From Pohlia nutans (taxonomy: Eukaryota; Streptophyta; Bryopsida; Bryales; Mniaceae), in assembly GCA_022496805.1 (NCBI GenBank), contig CM040092.1:24219649-24283648 (forward strand): 64,000 nt of DNA, written 5' to 3'. A model generated the notes under the pieces. The model was not told the origin of the DNA, did no database searches, and worked only from the letters and a program-made list of their open reading frames with translations. Made by a program: the position numbers and the translations under genes. The stretch's first letter is position 1, and each line of letters opens with the position of its first letter. Below, in pieces: positions 36,321 to 47,204 of the stretch.

Positions 36321-37895
36321 ATGTGGGGCCAATTTTGGAGAAACAAAGTAAAAATTGTGTTTACTTTTAGAATTGTTTTATTTATAAATCATTTTTACTT
36401 TTGGTTATTTTTACTTTGGGCTTGAGGTGCACTTTTATTTTATTTTTAGTATTTAAAGGAGTGTAGTTGGGCTTGTTTGTGTATATTTTCATTTTGTTTT
36501 ATATATTGTTTTCTTCAAATATAAGTGGTTTAGTACTTTAGTGGGGTCAATTTTGGAAAATTACAGCATCGGTTCAGTGCAGTAGCGATGAGCGCCTGTG
36601 TGTGGAGGTGAGTTTCATTATTTCGTTGTGGTGGTTGTGTAGCGTATCAATTAAGCTTTCGTGGATGCAGGTTTTCACAATGAAGCTTGTCTACTTCAAG
36701 ACGGATACATCTCGACCTGTTGGGTTTTGATGGGAGGATGATGGGAGGATCTGGTGGATCGAAGGAGCTAAGGGGTGGGAGTTTCTCGCGTGTGATGGTT
36801 TGCGAGTTTATGGAGCTCTTATCCTGATGCGAAATATTTTGAGAGGGTTTATCAGAGGAGCAGCGGGTAAGTTTTCGAGTCGTGCCTGGTTCGGCCGTTG
36901 ATTCACTTCACCACGTGCGTCTTCCTGCTAGTTCGCTTGTTGTGTGCATTGGAGGCACAGTTCATATTGAGCTTTATTGAAGGTTAGATTAGAATGCCAA
37001 AGCCTCACACAAACACTTGGAATGCATAGGAAAGAGATGATCTTTACTCACGGGCTGCCCCTCTTAAGTAGCACACCCAAGGGAGTCCCCTTGGCAAACC
37101 ATATGGGACATCAGCCCATACTCCACTCCTAATACACTAGGATCAGCCCATATCACTTGGGAGACCCAATTCTCATTACTTCTAACTAGTACCACTTCTC
37201 TAGTTGCAAGTCTAGCTCATTCGCATCATCTACTCTAGCTAATGCGCATGGCTAAGAGCAACTTCAGCCCACGCAATCATCCTACTTCAACAAGCTTCGT
37301 TTATCAATGCCTTGCAGGTGTTGTGTGAGTGTTGCTCGCTCACAACTTCTTGTTGCTTCCTCTGTATCTTTTGCTCCATTTTTTGTCCACTTAGGGTTTC
37401 GTCTTTCTCACTTCTAGGTTTACCTTGTTTTCCCCTTTTTTTGCTTCTAGGTTATGATAGATCGTTGAGATTCTGGTAAAAAATAGAATTTTGGAGCCTA
37501 TTTTGGTCATGTTGTAGTAAATGAGATGCACTATACATACAATTGAGGTTTGATTAGAAGTTTTATTTTTATTTTTATTTTTATTCTCACATATTCTAAT
37601 GATGAATAGAATTCATAACTTGTAATGGTGATTAAAGAGTTTAAAATGGTCTATCCATTTTTGGTGTTGTCAAATACTTCACCATATTCAAAAATGATTC
37701 ATTGAGCTGAAAAACCTTTTCTATGCGGTAAAAGAGAAGTAGATATAAAATTTATAAATTATACATTTCAAATTATAAATCTTTAATTGATGTACAGGTT
37801 GAACATAGATAGCGCTATTTAAGTCGCTTTATTTGCCCATCTTTGCCCGTCCTTTCTTCTGGAGCTTCTTTCTTTACTTGCAACCTCTTTGCCTG
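36321..37895. other. Non-coding stretch
   Basis: No gene is recognised. (TTTTA)n-like sequence lies near 37,560-37,590. Confidence 0.5.
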
Positions 37896-38680
37896 ATGGA
37901 GGTGATGGAGGTGGTTGACGAGTACGGAGCCCTCCTCCAACTCTTGTAGGAGAGATGTCCAGGTTCGAGGTTTAGTGAATCCAACATCAAGAGTTTGTGG
38001 GATGCGCGATTTGAATCAAAAACTGATCTTAAAGGAGTGGATAGGGAACCCTTGGTGAGGACACTTCCTGGACGACTGGGTAAAGTCGCTGTTCTCCTCA
38101 GGACATTCACCCAATCTAAAGCCAGCACAGGTACGTTTGGTCTAATTCAAAGCTTGTGGCGTCTTATTTGACGTTTTTTGCTTGCACCTACAATCTCTTA
38201 GTGAATCCTATGAATTTCGAACCTCAAGGTTTTTGTTCTTCACCTTGTGAACTTGTACTCTCTTGGCAATGTTGGTTCCTTAGGGCTCTGCGGCCTGAAT
38301 TTGCTGATAGTGAGGTTCAAGTACTTCAGGTTTGTTGTCACCAAACCATTGCCACTTCTGCCTTGAGATTTTGGTAGTTCATCGTGATATTCTTACTGAG
38401 CGCATCACGCTGGCTATGTTTGTGCAAGATAGATCATCGAGCTTTCTTTTAATTTGTAAGAAGTTAGAAGTTCGGTTGATAATAGGCTTGTTTGTCTGCA
38501 TCTTGTTTTGTTATCATTTGCATCTAGTGCCCCAATTTTGATCCGTCTGTCAGTTTTGAGTAGGGTGCTTACGGCCTGAGTTTGCTGATAGTGAGGTTCA
38601 AGTACCTAGGGTTTGTTGTCACAAAGTCGTTGGCACTTCTCTCTTGAGATTTTGGTAGTTCACCATGATATTCTGAGTAA
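37896..38680 (+). pseudogene. Exon-like fragments of an unrecognised gene
   Basis: A coding-like exon at 37,896-38,130 (with one internal TAG; segment ESNIKSLWDARFESKTDL) ends at CAG|GTACGT. An exon-like 45-bp segment follows after a TTAG acceptor at about 38,285, and a diverged copy of that segment with its flank lies about 281 bp downstream (38,566-38,680). These probably belong to the same host gene whose later part forms the inverted duplication at 38,979-41,386. The family is unknown to me. Confidence 0.35.
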
Positions 38681-38978
38681 TTGCTGTCTTTGCATCCTCT
38701 TCTATTTTTATTCCAAGTCATTTTGTTCGTTGATACTTGCGGTTTATTTGCACACGGAGAGCCAATTTCAAAGAAACCACACGTATGCATGTTCTTTTTA
38801 TTTGCAAGTATGGACTATGTTTGATTTGCTTTATCTGATTTGCTTGCAAAGTAGTCCAAAAATAGGGTATCAAGGACAATAACTATCACTCTTGCTTTGG
38901 CCTTTGTTTGGAAGGGACTCTTTTACATCACCGTCGTGGACCTTGTCAGACTTTGATGAAGTAATTCGTGTGTTCTGC

Positions 38979-40222
38979 AATGGATTCTTTAGGTGTTGGA
39001 CTCCCGTCCAACTTTGGGAGCCCGTATGAAGGCATTGCTTTCCGTTAGAACATCGGAGGGACCAAGGGGGGGGGCACCGTTTGTAATATTTGTGATCTGA
39101 TCTTAACATATAGTGCGATGTTTATTCGGGCGCTGCTGTAGTTTTAGAAAACATTTTTGCTGGACCTAATACAGGTTCATCCAGTGTGTGTTAGTTCAAG
39201 TCTTCAAGAAGGTTTACCGTATCAGGCTTGCACGGCTTACTGACTCTTTCACATTTGAAGACATATGGAGAAGTGACATTGCAAATGATCTTTTACTTTT
39301 CAACTTAAAAAAGTTGCCCGAGTCTTCTCGAGAGGAAAAAGACAGACAGCAAGCATTGCCGGCAAACATGCGATCCAACCTCCTAGCGGACGAGGGGCAG
39401 AACGATTTTAGAAACAAACTACATTTATGAGATTTCCTCAGATTAGTTCAAGAATGTCAAAAGAAAGCATTTGAGAATGCTCATTATTTCGGCATTGGGA
39501 AGCCATGATGTTTACGAAGGATCTGAGGATGCTTTTGTAACTCTTGGTAATTGAGCCCTGGAAATAGTTGTCGGCCTTTAGCCGACAGTGACGACATCAA
39601 TCAGTCTGCAAGTGCGAGTTGATGAAGTCACTGAAATTTGGAAAATTCGATCATGGGTGTTGTACTCAACGAGAGCATGCGACATAAGATTTTTGATATC
39701 TTGAATAAACAGCTTGATCTATTGCTGCATGTCATTGATCACCTTCGGAACTCGAGCTTAAAGAATTCCGCGAACCCCGAGGCAAAAGCAGTCGAATGTT
39801 TGATATCACCAGATTTTTACTCTAGCCTCTCTTATCTTCGCAGTATAATGAGGTCCTAGGCAGGCATGAGGAACGGTGAATATGCTGAATGTTTAAGAAA
39901 ATTCTTGAGAGTTATGTTGCGAGATTGTGAAATGACTCAGGATAAACTATTTTCAAACGGAAAAAAAGGCGCTGTTATTGCACTTCGGTGGGGGCAAGTG
40001 ATAGAGCATTTAATTCGATCAAAAAAAGTTTTGAAGCTGTCATCAAGGCTTCATGAGATATTTTTCATGAAGTAATTGTATCTAAACAACAGCTGATACG
40101 TACGTTGTGATAGTTTTGGGTCACTTTGTGATACAAGTGGTTGAGAGGATGAATCCTATGCAGCTGGTGAATTTTATGTCCCGAACTGTTTTAGATAATC
40201 GCCTTCATGGGAGAATGTATCA
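38979..40222 (+). repeat. Left arm of a long inverted duplication (gene fragment)
   Basis: Bases from about 39,147 to 40,222 are mirrored at 40,306-41,381 with few differences (for example Ser/Gly, Asp/Asn and Ile/Thr in the encoded stretches and one 3-bp indel). The first part, 38,979-39,147, is mirrored at 55,878-56,056, on the far side of the 14.5-kb transposon. The encoded peptides (SFTFEDIWRSD; KIFDILNKQLDLLLHVIDHL; ECLRKFLRVMLRD) look like a helical host protein, but stops break them and I do not recognise the family. The spacer at the tip is about 83 bp. Confidence 0.85.
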
Positions 40223-40305
40223 GGTTGAGTTTTATAGGGCTGCTTTGATGGTCTTGCCCGTGGGTTCATCGCTGTCACCAGATGCTCGAAAATTACTCGC
40301 AGCTG

Positions 40306-41386
40306 GTACATTCTTTCATGAAGGCGATTATCTAAAACAGTTCAGGACATAAAATTCACCAGCTGCATAGGATTCATCCTCTCAACCACTTGTATCACAA
40401 AGTGACCCAAAACCATCACAACGTACGTATCAGCTGTTGTTTAGATACAATTACTTCATGAAAAATATCTCATGAAGCCTTGATGACAGCTTCAAAACTT
40501 TTTTTGATCGAATTAAATGCTCTGTCACTTGCCCCCACCGAAGTGCAATAACAGCGCCTTTTTTTCCGTTTGAAAATAGTTTATCCTGAGTCATTTCACA
40601 ATCTCGCAACATAACTCTCAAGAATTTTCTTAAACATTCAGCATATTCACCGTTCCTCATGCCTGCCTAGGACCTCATTATACTGCGAAGATAAGAGAGG
40701 CTAGAGTAAAAATTTGGTGATATCAAACATTCGACTGCTTTTGCCTCGGGGTTCGCGGAATTCTTTAAGCCCGAGTTCCGAAGGTGATCAATGACATGCA
40801 GCAATAGATCAAGCTGTTTATTCAAGATATCAAAAATCTTATGTCGCATGCTCTCGTTGAGTACAACACCCATGATCGAATTTTCCAAATTTCAGTGACT
40901 TCATCAACTCGCACTTGCAGACTGATTGATGTCGTCACTGTCGGCTAAAGGCCGACAACTATTTCCAGGGCTCAATTACCAAGAGTTACAAAAGCATCCT
41001 CAGATCCTTCGTAAACATCATGGCTTCCCAATGCCGAAATAATGAGCATTCTCAAATGCTTTCTTTTGACATTCTTGAACTAATCTGAGGAAATCTCATA
41101 AATGTAGTTTGTTTCTAAAATCGTTCTGCCCCTCGTCCGCTAGGAGGAGGTTGGATCGCATGTTTGCCGGCAATGCTTGCTGTCTGTCTTTTTCCTCTCG
41201 AGAAGACTCGGGCAACTTTTTTAAGTTGAAAAGTAAAAGATCATTTGCAATGTCACTTCTCCATATGTCTTCGAATGTGAAAGAGTCAGTAAGCCGTGCA
41301 AGCCTGATACGGTAAACCTTCTTGAAGGCTTGAACTAACACACACTGGGTGAAACTGTATCAGGTCCAGCAAGGATGTTTTCACGC
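40306..41386 (-). repeat. Right arm of the inverted duplication, inner part
   Basis: Reverse complement of 39,147-40,222. The arm is cut at its outer end by the transposon that starts at 41,387; its continuation lies at 55,878-56,056. If transcribed through, the two arms would give a hairpin with about 1.07 kb of stem. Confidence 0.85.
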
Positions 41387-42181
41387 GAGAATGCTAGCAT
41401 GTGAGCCTGGGAGCGGAGAGCCGGAGGGCTCAGGAGCCTGTGAGCTTAGGTTTTTCAGTGGTTGTTTATGTTTTTTTGGAAAAATACCTTTGACCGTGGG
41501 ACTAAGATTCAGAGTTTAGGCTGTATTTTTGGATCCATATTTTAAGGTTTTATAATTTTGGATATTGTGTCCATTATGTACAAATTTCTAATTCGGTTTA
41601 GAACTAAGAAATTCCATAGAGATTGAGCATAGGTAATTAAACAACAGTAGTGAACATTACAATTTTAAGAGATCTAAGAGTACAATAGAGAATGTTAAGA
41701 AGAATAACACGGATTGAAAAATATAGGTTTAGTGGCCTTTTTAGTCTCACTACTATTTCATAAAAAGGTAAAGAAATACAAAACGAACGGCACTATGACG
41801 AATCATCACACGAGTCCTCACGTGAAGAAGATGACGATGTAGACAAAGAGCAAGAACTATGGGTGCGAGAAGACTCCGCAACTTCTACATCCATGAATCG
41901 AGAAACACCGGTATCAGCAGATCGCTCTGTCATCTCCACGTCATCAATGCTCTGTTGTGCAAATGTTCCAACGAGGGGCTCCGCGTACATGGGGAGCTCA
42001 AATGGTTTAGTTGGACTAGGGAAGAAACCGTAGGCAGCAAAGAACGGCTTGTGTCGAGGAGGGCTCATTCGGATTGAAGGTCTATAAAACATAGGAAATA
42101 CATTAGATCTTTGAGTTGCATGTCATCATCACGGGTTACGGTCATCATATAGCAAGCTAATTTAAATCCAAACAGACTTAC

Positions 42182-43214
42182 TTACTCTGACGTCTTCTCT
42201 TGATTTGCGTCAGCACGATCTCCATGGTATCGGGATCTTGAGAATGCTTCGATGCGGACGGCCGTTGTGAAGAGGAGGTAGCCTTTGTACGCTGAAAAGA
42301 ACCGATGAGTACATCATAAATAGCTTTGTCCTCCTCTAAAGCCACGATGTGGCGGTTGACGTTCCCGTATGCATGAATCGAAGCGCCTGGAACACACATA
42401 CACATACACGGAGTTTATAAGAGTATTGTCAATGTCCAGTATGAATCACGTCCTCGATGTGCAATCTAATTAATACGAACGGTTTAGGGTTAGAAATTAC
42501 CGGTCACGGCATTGCAATCAACAACAACGTCTGTCGGTTTTGAGCAAGCCTCAATAAGAACTTGCGGGAAGCCTCTGCTCTTTTCGCGCGGTCCACGCCA
42601 GGGCGTGCTTCCGTTCATTGCCTGGTCAGATTTGGTGGCGTAGTTCTGCAGCCACTCGTCTAATCCAATGTCCACATCCACGTCGTTCATGGACGACACT
42701 GGATTGAATTTGAAGTTCGAGCCTTCCTTCGTCACCAGCAGGTAGGCACCAAATCTCTGCATCTGATACATTATCAGACACGGAAGACCACATACGAATG
42801 AAGTTATTGACATTGAAACAACATTAACAATAACATTTGAAGTTTGGTAAAGAAGTAAGTACAAATTTACCGTTAATTGCTCATTAGCCGGATAACACAA
42901 ATGCAATCGATTCATGCACACCCAATTTTTCCGTTCTACAAATACGTCGTTGCATATCTGAGAACAGCTGATTTCACCACCACGTCGTACGGGTGGATGA
43001 CGACGATGGCTCCATCATCTTGAAGGTGGTTATCTGCGAAGTAAAAAATGGCAGCAAAATTGGCTGGAATAAACGTGTTTCAGCGTGGGACCTCGTTGGA
43101 AGGGTGAGATACAATGGGGACGCGCAGATCCTCTTGGTAGTCCACCAACATGAGGTCAACAGTTCCCTTTGCATTGCGGCGTCCACTGAACATGCGATCC
43201 CGATCCCCTCGCTG
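42182..43214 (-). other. DNA methyltransferase-like domain of the cargo gene
   Basis: Exons 11-13. The order of motifs (IV-like first, an X-like PQVLIEACSKP segment, then I-like VVVDCNAVTG and an acidic ALEED strand end) is that of beta-type N4-cytosine/N6-adenine methyltransferases. The catalytic (D/N/S)PP(Y/F/W) is not intact: DYQED stands there. A TGA (43,080-43,082) and a frameshift near 42,940 interrupt exon 11. Whether the motif IV change is family-typical or local decay cannot be told from one copy. Confidence 0.5.
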
Positions 43215-45022
43215 CTGCAAAATATTCAAAAAATATATGATTGATCAAGTGCACAACACCAAAAAGTTGTTGCAAAGATTTTGAAATGAAAAGCGCTCAT
43301 GAAGAAGAGAGAACGATGATCATGAGCAATACTTTATCGAAGAATGTCAGGATTTCCTGGAAGGCGGGAATGGCAGGTTTATCCTCCGGCAAGAGCGACC
43401 CAAACGACAAATTCAGGAAGAGCTCGTCATTTACCAAGTCAGCCTCATCCGCGACAACAACGGCAACAGGACCTTGGGTCAATCGCTCTTGTGTGAATGA
43501 GATGGGAGGAAATTCTCGTTTTTTAACCACCTCCTTTGATGCACGATTGCTTTGGGCCTCTTCCACCACCGCAGAGTCGTTTGTGTTAGCAACAACATCC
43601 GCTTTCGCCTTCTTCCCCTTGCCTTTCTCTGCCTTCAACTAATTCTTTTTGGCCTCCTTTGCCTTTTGCGCTTCTTCCTATGCAATCTCTCTCTCGAACA
43701 AGGCTTTAATGTTCTCCTTCTTCTTCATATCCTGGGCATGAATCTTCGCGATTGCTTTAGCTCTCGCAGCGTCGTCCATGAAGCCATCGTTTTCGTCGAG
43801 GAGGATGACTTTCTTTGCATTCTCGGTTGAGTCGTAAAGGGACTGCTCGACCTTCAGTATGTGTTTTAGACCACACTCGAGGTACCAGCCAGCGCCTCGA
43901 AGATGAGCAGAGGTCCACGTCTTCATCTGATATGAATTGAACATGCAGGTCAAACTGAATAGATCACTCCACAAGCACAGGAAGGGGGGTAAAACATCCT
44001 TGCTGATAGCCTTCTTGGGAACCAGTTTCAACATAAAGTACCTGCGTAAATTCAACATTAAGGATACATGTAACGTCATCAACAGTTATAAAGAGTTATA
44101 ACGGAAAGACATTTGCGAATTTACAAAGCATACCGGTAAATGACACGGTTGACCAGAAGCGGCGCATCCGCGTGTTTGGAGAAAATGTTAGCCTTCTTAA
44201 AGTCGGATCTCCTGAACAAGTCTGTGAAGTCGATGTCCTACAGCTTCATTCTCCACTTCTCGAGATAAGTGGAGATGCTATCAGCAAGAGTGTAATCAAT
44301 GACGAGGTTGTCCTTCTCTGCGATGGAGGTGAAGGTCTCAACGGCGGCATCCATGTACTGAAAAAAACCAATTGAGAGTTATTAGCAATTGAGTCACAGA
44401 ACAAACGATCACAATTCAAGCTCAAATAAAGAAACTTCTCAAATCCTCACCCCCGCATACCAAACCGCCTTGTCTAGCCATAAACTGAGAACCTCCTCAC
44501 TGGTCTTCGCAGGGAACTTTCGAGCAGCCCGAGTTTGAGGAGAGCTGTTCCACCAAACCAACCAGAAAATCTTCCTTTTAGGGCTCGCCTTACACGTTGC
44601 AATGAATTGCAGGTTGTCTAGTTGCATCTCCGGCTTTAATGAGTTGTGGGCATAGTGTTTCTCGATCTGAACAAATGAGATGAATTAGATATGAACTTTA
44701 ATCAAGAGCATGACAGGAATGGAAAGGTGGCTAGTGAAGACCTCTTGCAAAATCCGGTCATCGTAGATCAGATTCGCAACAGATGTCATCTTCCGCAAGT
44801 TTGTCTTCAACTGTGAGGTCTTGTCTTTCATGCCTTTCAAGAACGCTGTTTTGATGGCGGCACTGGTTATATTCTCTTCTGGCGTCTCCTCACAATACTT
44901 CTTGACCTCTTCATCTCCTGCCTTTGCTATGTCTTGGTGTAAACAGAAGTACGAGAAAACAATGAGATATTGAAATTGGATGTAAGAGAAGTGACAGTAG
45001 GAATGCAATGGAATACACTTAC

Positions 45023-45934
45023 ACGAAATATCAGTGTAGTGAAGATGTCTGCAGGGAGACTAAACGATGATTGTCGAGCATAGACCTTCGCACGCTCGAA
45101 ATCGGAAGCACTAATGATGCCCTTCATTTGCTCAACCGGCATCAATCCGAACTTGCGAACTTGGTACAAATCATGAACCAAGTTCGTCTTGACGTGCGAA
45201 CTCTCGGTTGATTTGCACCGACCAATTTGAACAATCGAAACACTATCAGTATAAAGAGAATGTCAGAATATCAATAATTAATAAAGATTTGAGCATGACT
45301 TACTTATCAATGTCGTGCATAGCCTGCATGACGGCGCCGATACAACCTTTGGTATCAAGGAGGATGGAGTCAACGGAGTAATGCCACTTGCCCTCTCCTA
45401 AATGATCTCGACAGATCACAGTCATCCACGCCTGCAATCGGTGGTTGCCATCGCAAACGTAAAACTTGACATTGCTCAGATGTTGCAAGGAAGGTTTGCT
45501 GAGCAGGAACTCTTCGAATAGCATATCCGCAGCTCGCCAATGCCCATTCCAATGCTGGCGATCATCATTGGAGACTTTTTGAACAACCCTTGCTCGTCGG
45601 TTGTGGAAACATAGAAAACTGCGGCTCCCTCTCGGTATCCGTGGACGAATTCAGTTTCGAGCATAGCAAGGTCACAAGACAGCGCGGGCCGAACGATGGG
45701 CATCGTCACCATTCGACAAAGAGGTATTAACATGCGTGAGTCTTCAATTGGAGCAATCCGGAGCTGCTTAATCGTAGAGACGGAGTTGAGGGTGTTCATG
45801 GTACGAAGTTGATCTGTGGAAAGGTCTGCCACGTCCATTTCGTTGACATCGTTAATTTCGTCATCAGACTGTCCAAGAGCAGGCTGAGGATCTTCATCAT
45901 CGAAATGAGCGGCAACATTGGGATTCATTGGATT
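45023..45934 (-). other. ParB/Srx-like domain of the cargo gene
   Basis: Exons 5 and 6. Residues before the frameshift (near 45,590) read ...CDLAMLETEFVHGYREGAAVFYV in shape; I describe only the motif. After it comes a helix and the core DGNHRLQAW, matching the G-x-x-R signature of ParB N-terminal and sulfiredoxin-like folds. The next exon starts with QIGRC and continues as helices. The frameshift fits loss of one base or gain of two, and joining the frames restores a continuous domain. Confidence 0.55.
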
Positions 45935-46189
45935 CTGAAACATGGTGGTGAAATAACAAATCAAGCACAGAATCAAACTATAAGTTGCCCAAAGCAGATT
46001 ATCAACATGCAGAACTAGGCCAACCGTCTACAAACTCCCCTCCCACGAGCTGAAGACCGCCTACCCTGTCCACGAAAGTCTGGGATGCTAACACCTCGTA
46101 GGGGAATCGGTGAATGTGAAACATCCATCTCAATGGTATCCGCGAACAATGGGGACGTAGGCACAAACTCATGAAGAGAACTAGATACA

Positions 46190-46575
46190 AGCCCTCGAGG
46201 AGATCTGGGATCAGATTCCGGAGGAGAAGTAGGTACGAACCCAGGGGGAAAAATAACATCCGACTCCGGCGGGGAAGTAGGTACAAACCCTCGAGAAGAA
46301 GTGGGATCAGACTCCGGAGGGGAAGTAGGTACAAACCCACGAGGAAAAATATCATCCGACTCCGGAGGGGAAGTGGATACAAACCCTCGTGGAGAAGTGG
46401 GATCCGACTCCAATGGGGAAGTAGGTACAAACCCTCGAGGAAACATGAGATCGACCTCCGGAGGAGAAGTAGGTACGAATCCTAGAGAAGAAGCGGGAAC
46501 ACAGCCCGGCGGGGAAGTGGGCACATACTCAGGAGGCGAGGTGGGAATATACTCTCTAGAGAATGAAGAATACGG
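46190..46575 (-). repeat. 16-residue (48-bp) repeats coding a CTD-like tail
   Basis: Within exon 4 of the cargo gene, six copies of GFVPTSPPESDPTSPR-like units follow shorter EYIPTSPPEYVPTSPP words. The (Y/F)VPTSPP core resembles the YSPTSPS heptad of RNA polymerase II. The protein is likely disordered here. The open frame on the opposite strand is a shadow. Confidence 0.8.
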
Positions 46576-47204
46576 TGGGCTGCATACGGGAATGAACTCA
46601 TCACCCGTGCTAGGACCAGACGGAATTGTAGTGAACAAACCACGTGGATGAGAACCTAAGGGGTGAGGATCTACACTAGCCACCTCCAGGTACTCACTAG
46701 GGCAGGTGCAAAAGTGATTGACATCACTGTCCAAATCACTGAGATTGATAATCTCGTCGATGTCAGCTACATTGTCCGCAACGGAAACCTAGAAGGAGAA
46801 TTAGAAACCACTCAATAAATTCCAATCACTAGATTTAGATGACTGAACTGTAGTACCATAATTACATGTAAATGAGACTATACCTCAGAGAGAGGGGGAG
46901 GACGAGACGAAGTATCGTCCGCCAAATCCACTCCAACACGGTGCTGCGAAACAGACGGAGTTTCTTCGACCACATTATCAGAACCCTGAATACAATGAGA
47001 ATACACTAAAATCCAGCAACAAAGCGAATTTGAAGCACAATGTCATGAACAAACATCTAATAAAGTATCATCTCGAGGGTCTGATATGAAAATAAACCAA
47101 GCCGAATTTCCTCCCCGCCACACGCAAGGAGAATTGTCTGCATTATTGTGCAGTTGAAAGGCAAGATGGGAGGCCTCACATTTAAAAATACCATGCTAGT
47201 TTAG

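Noticed and set aside
46171..46651. Plus-strand open frames (Arg/Tyr- and Gly-rich)
   Set aside because: Shadows of the minus-strand CTD-like repeat exon.
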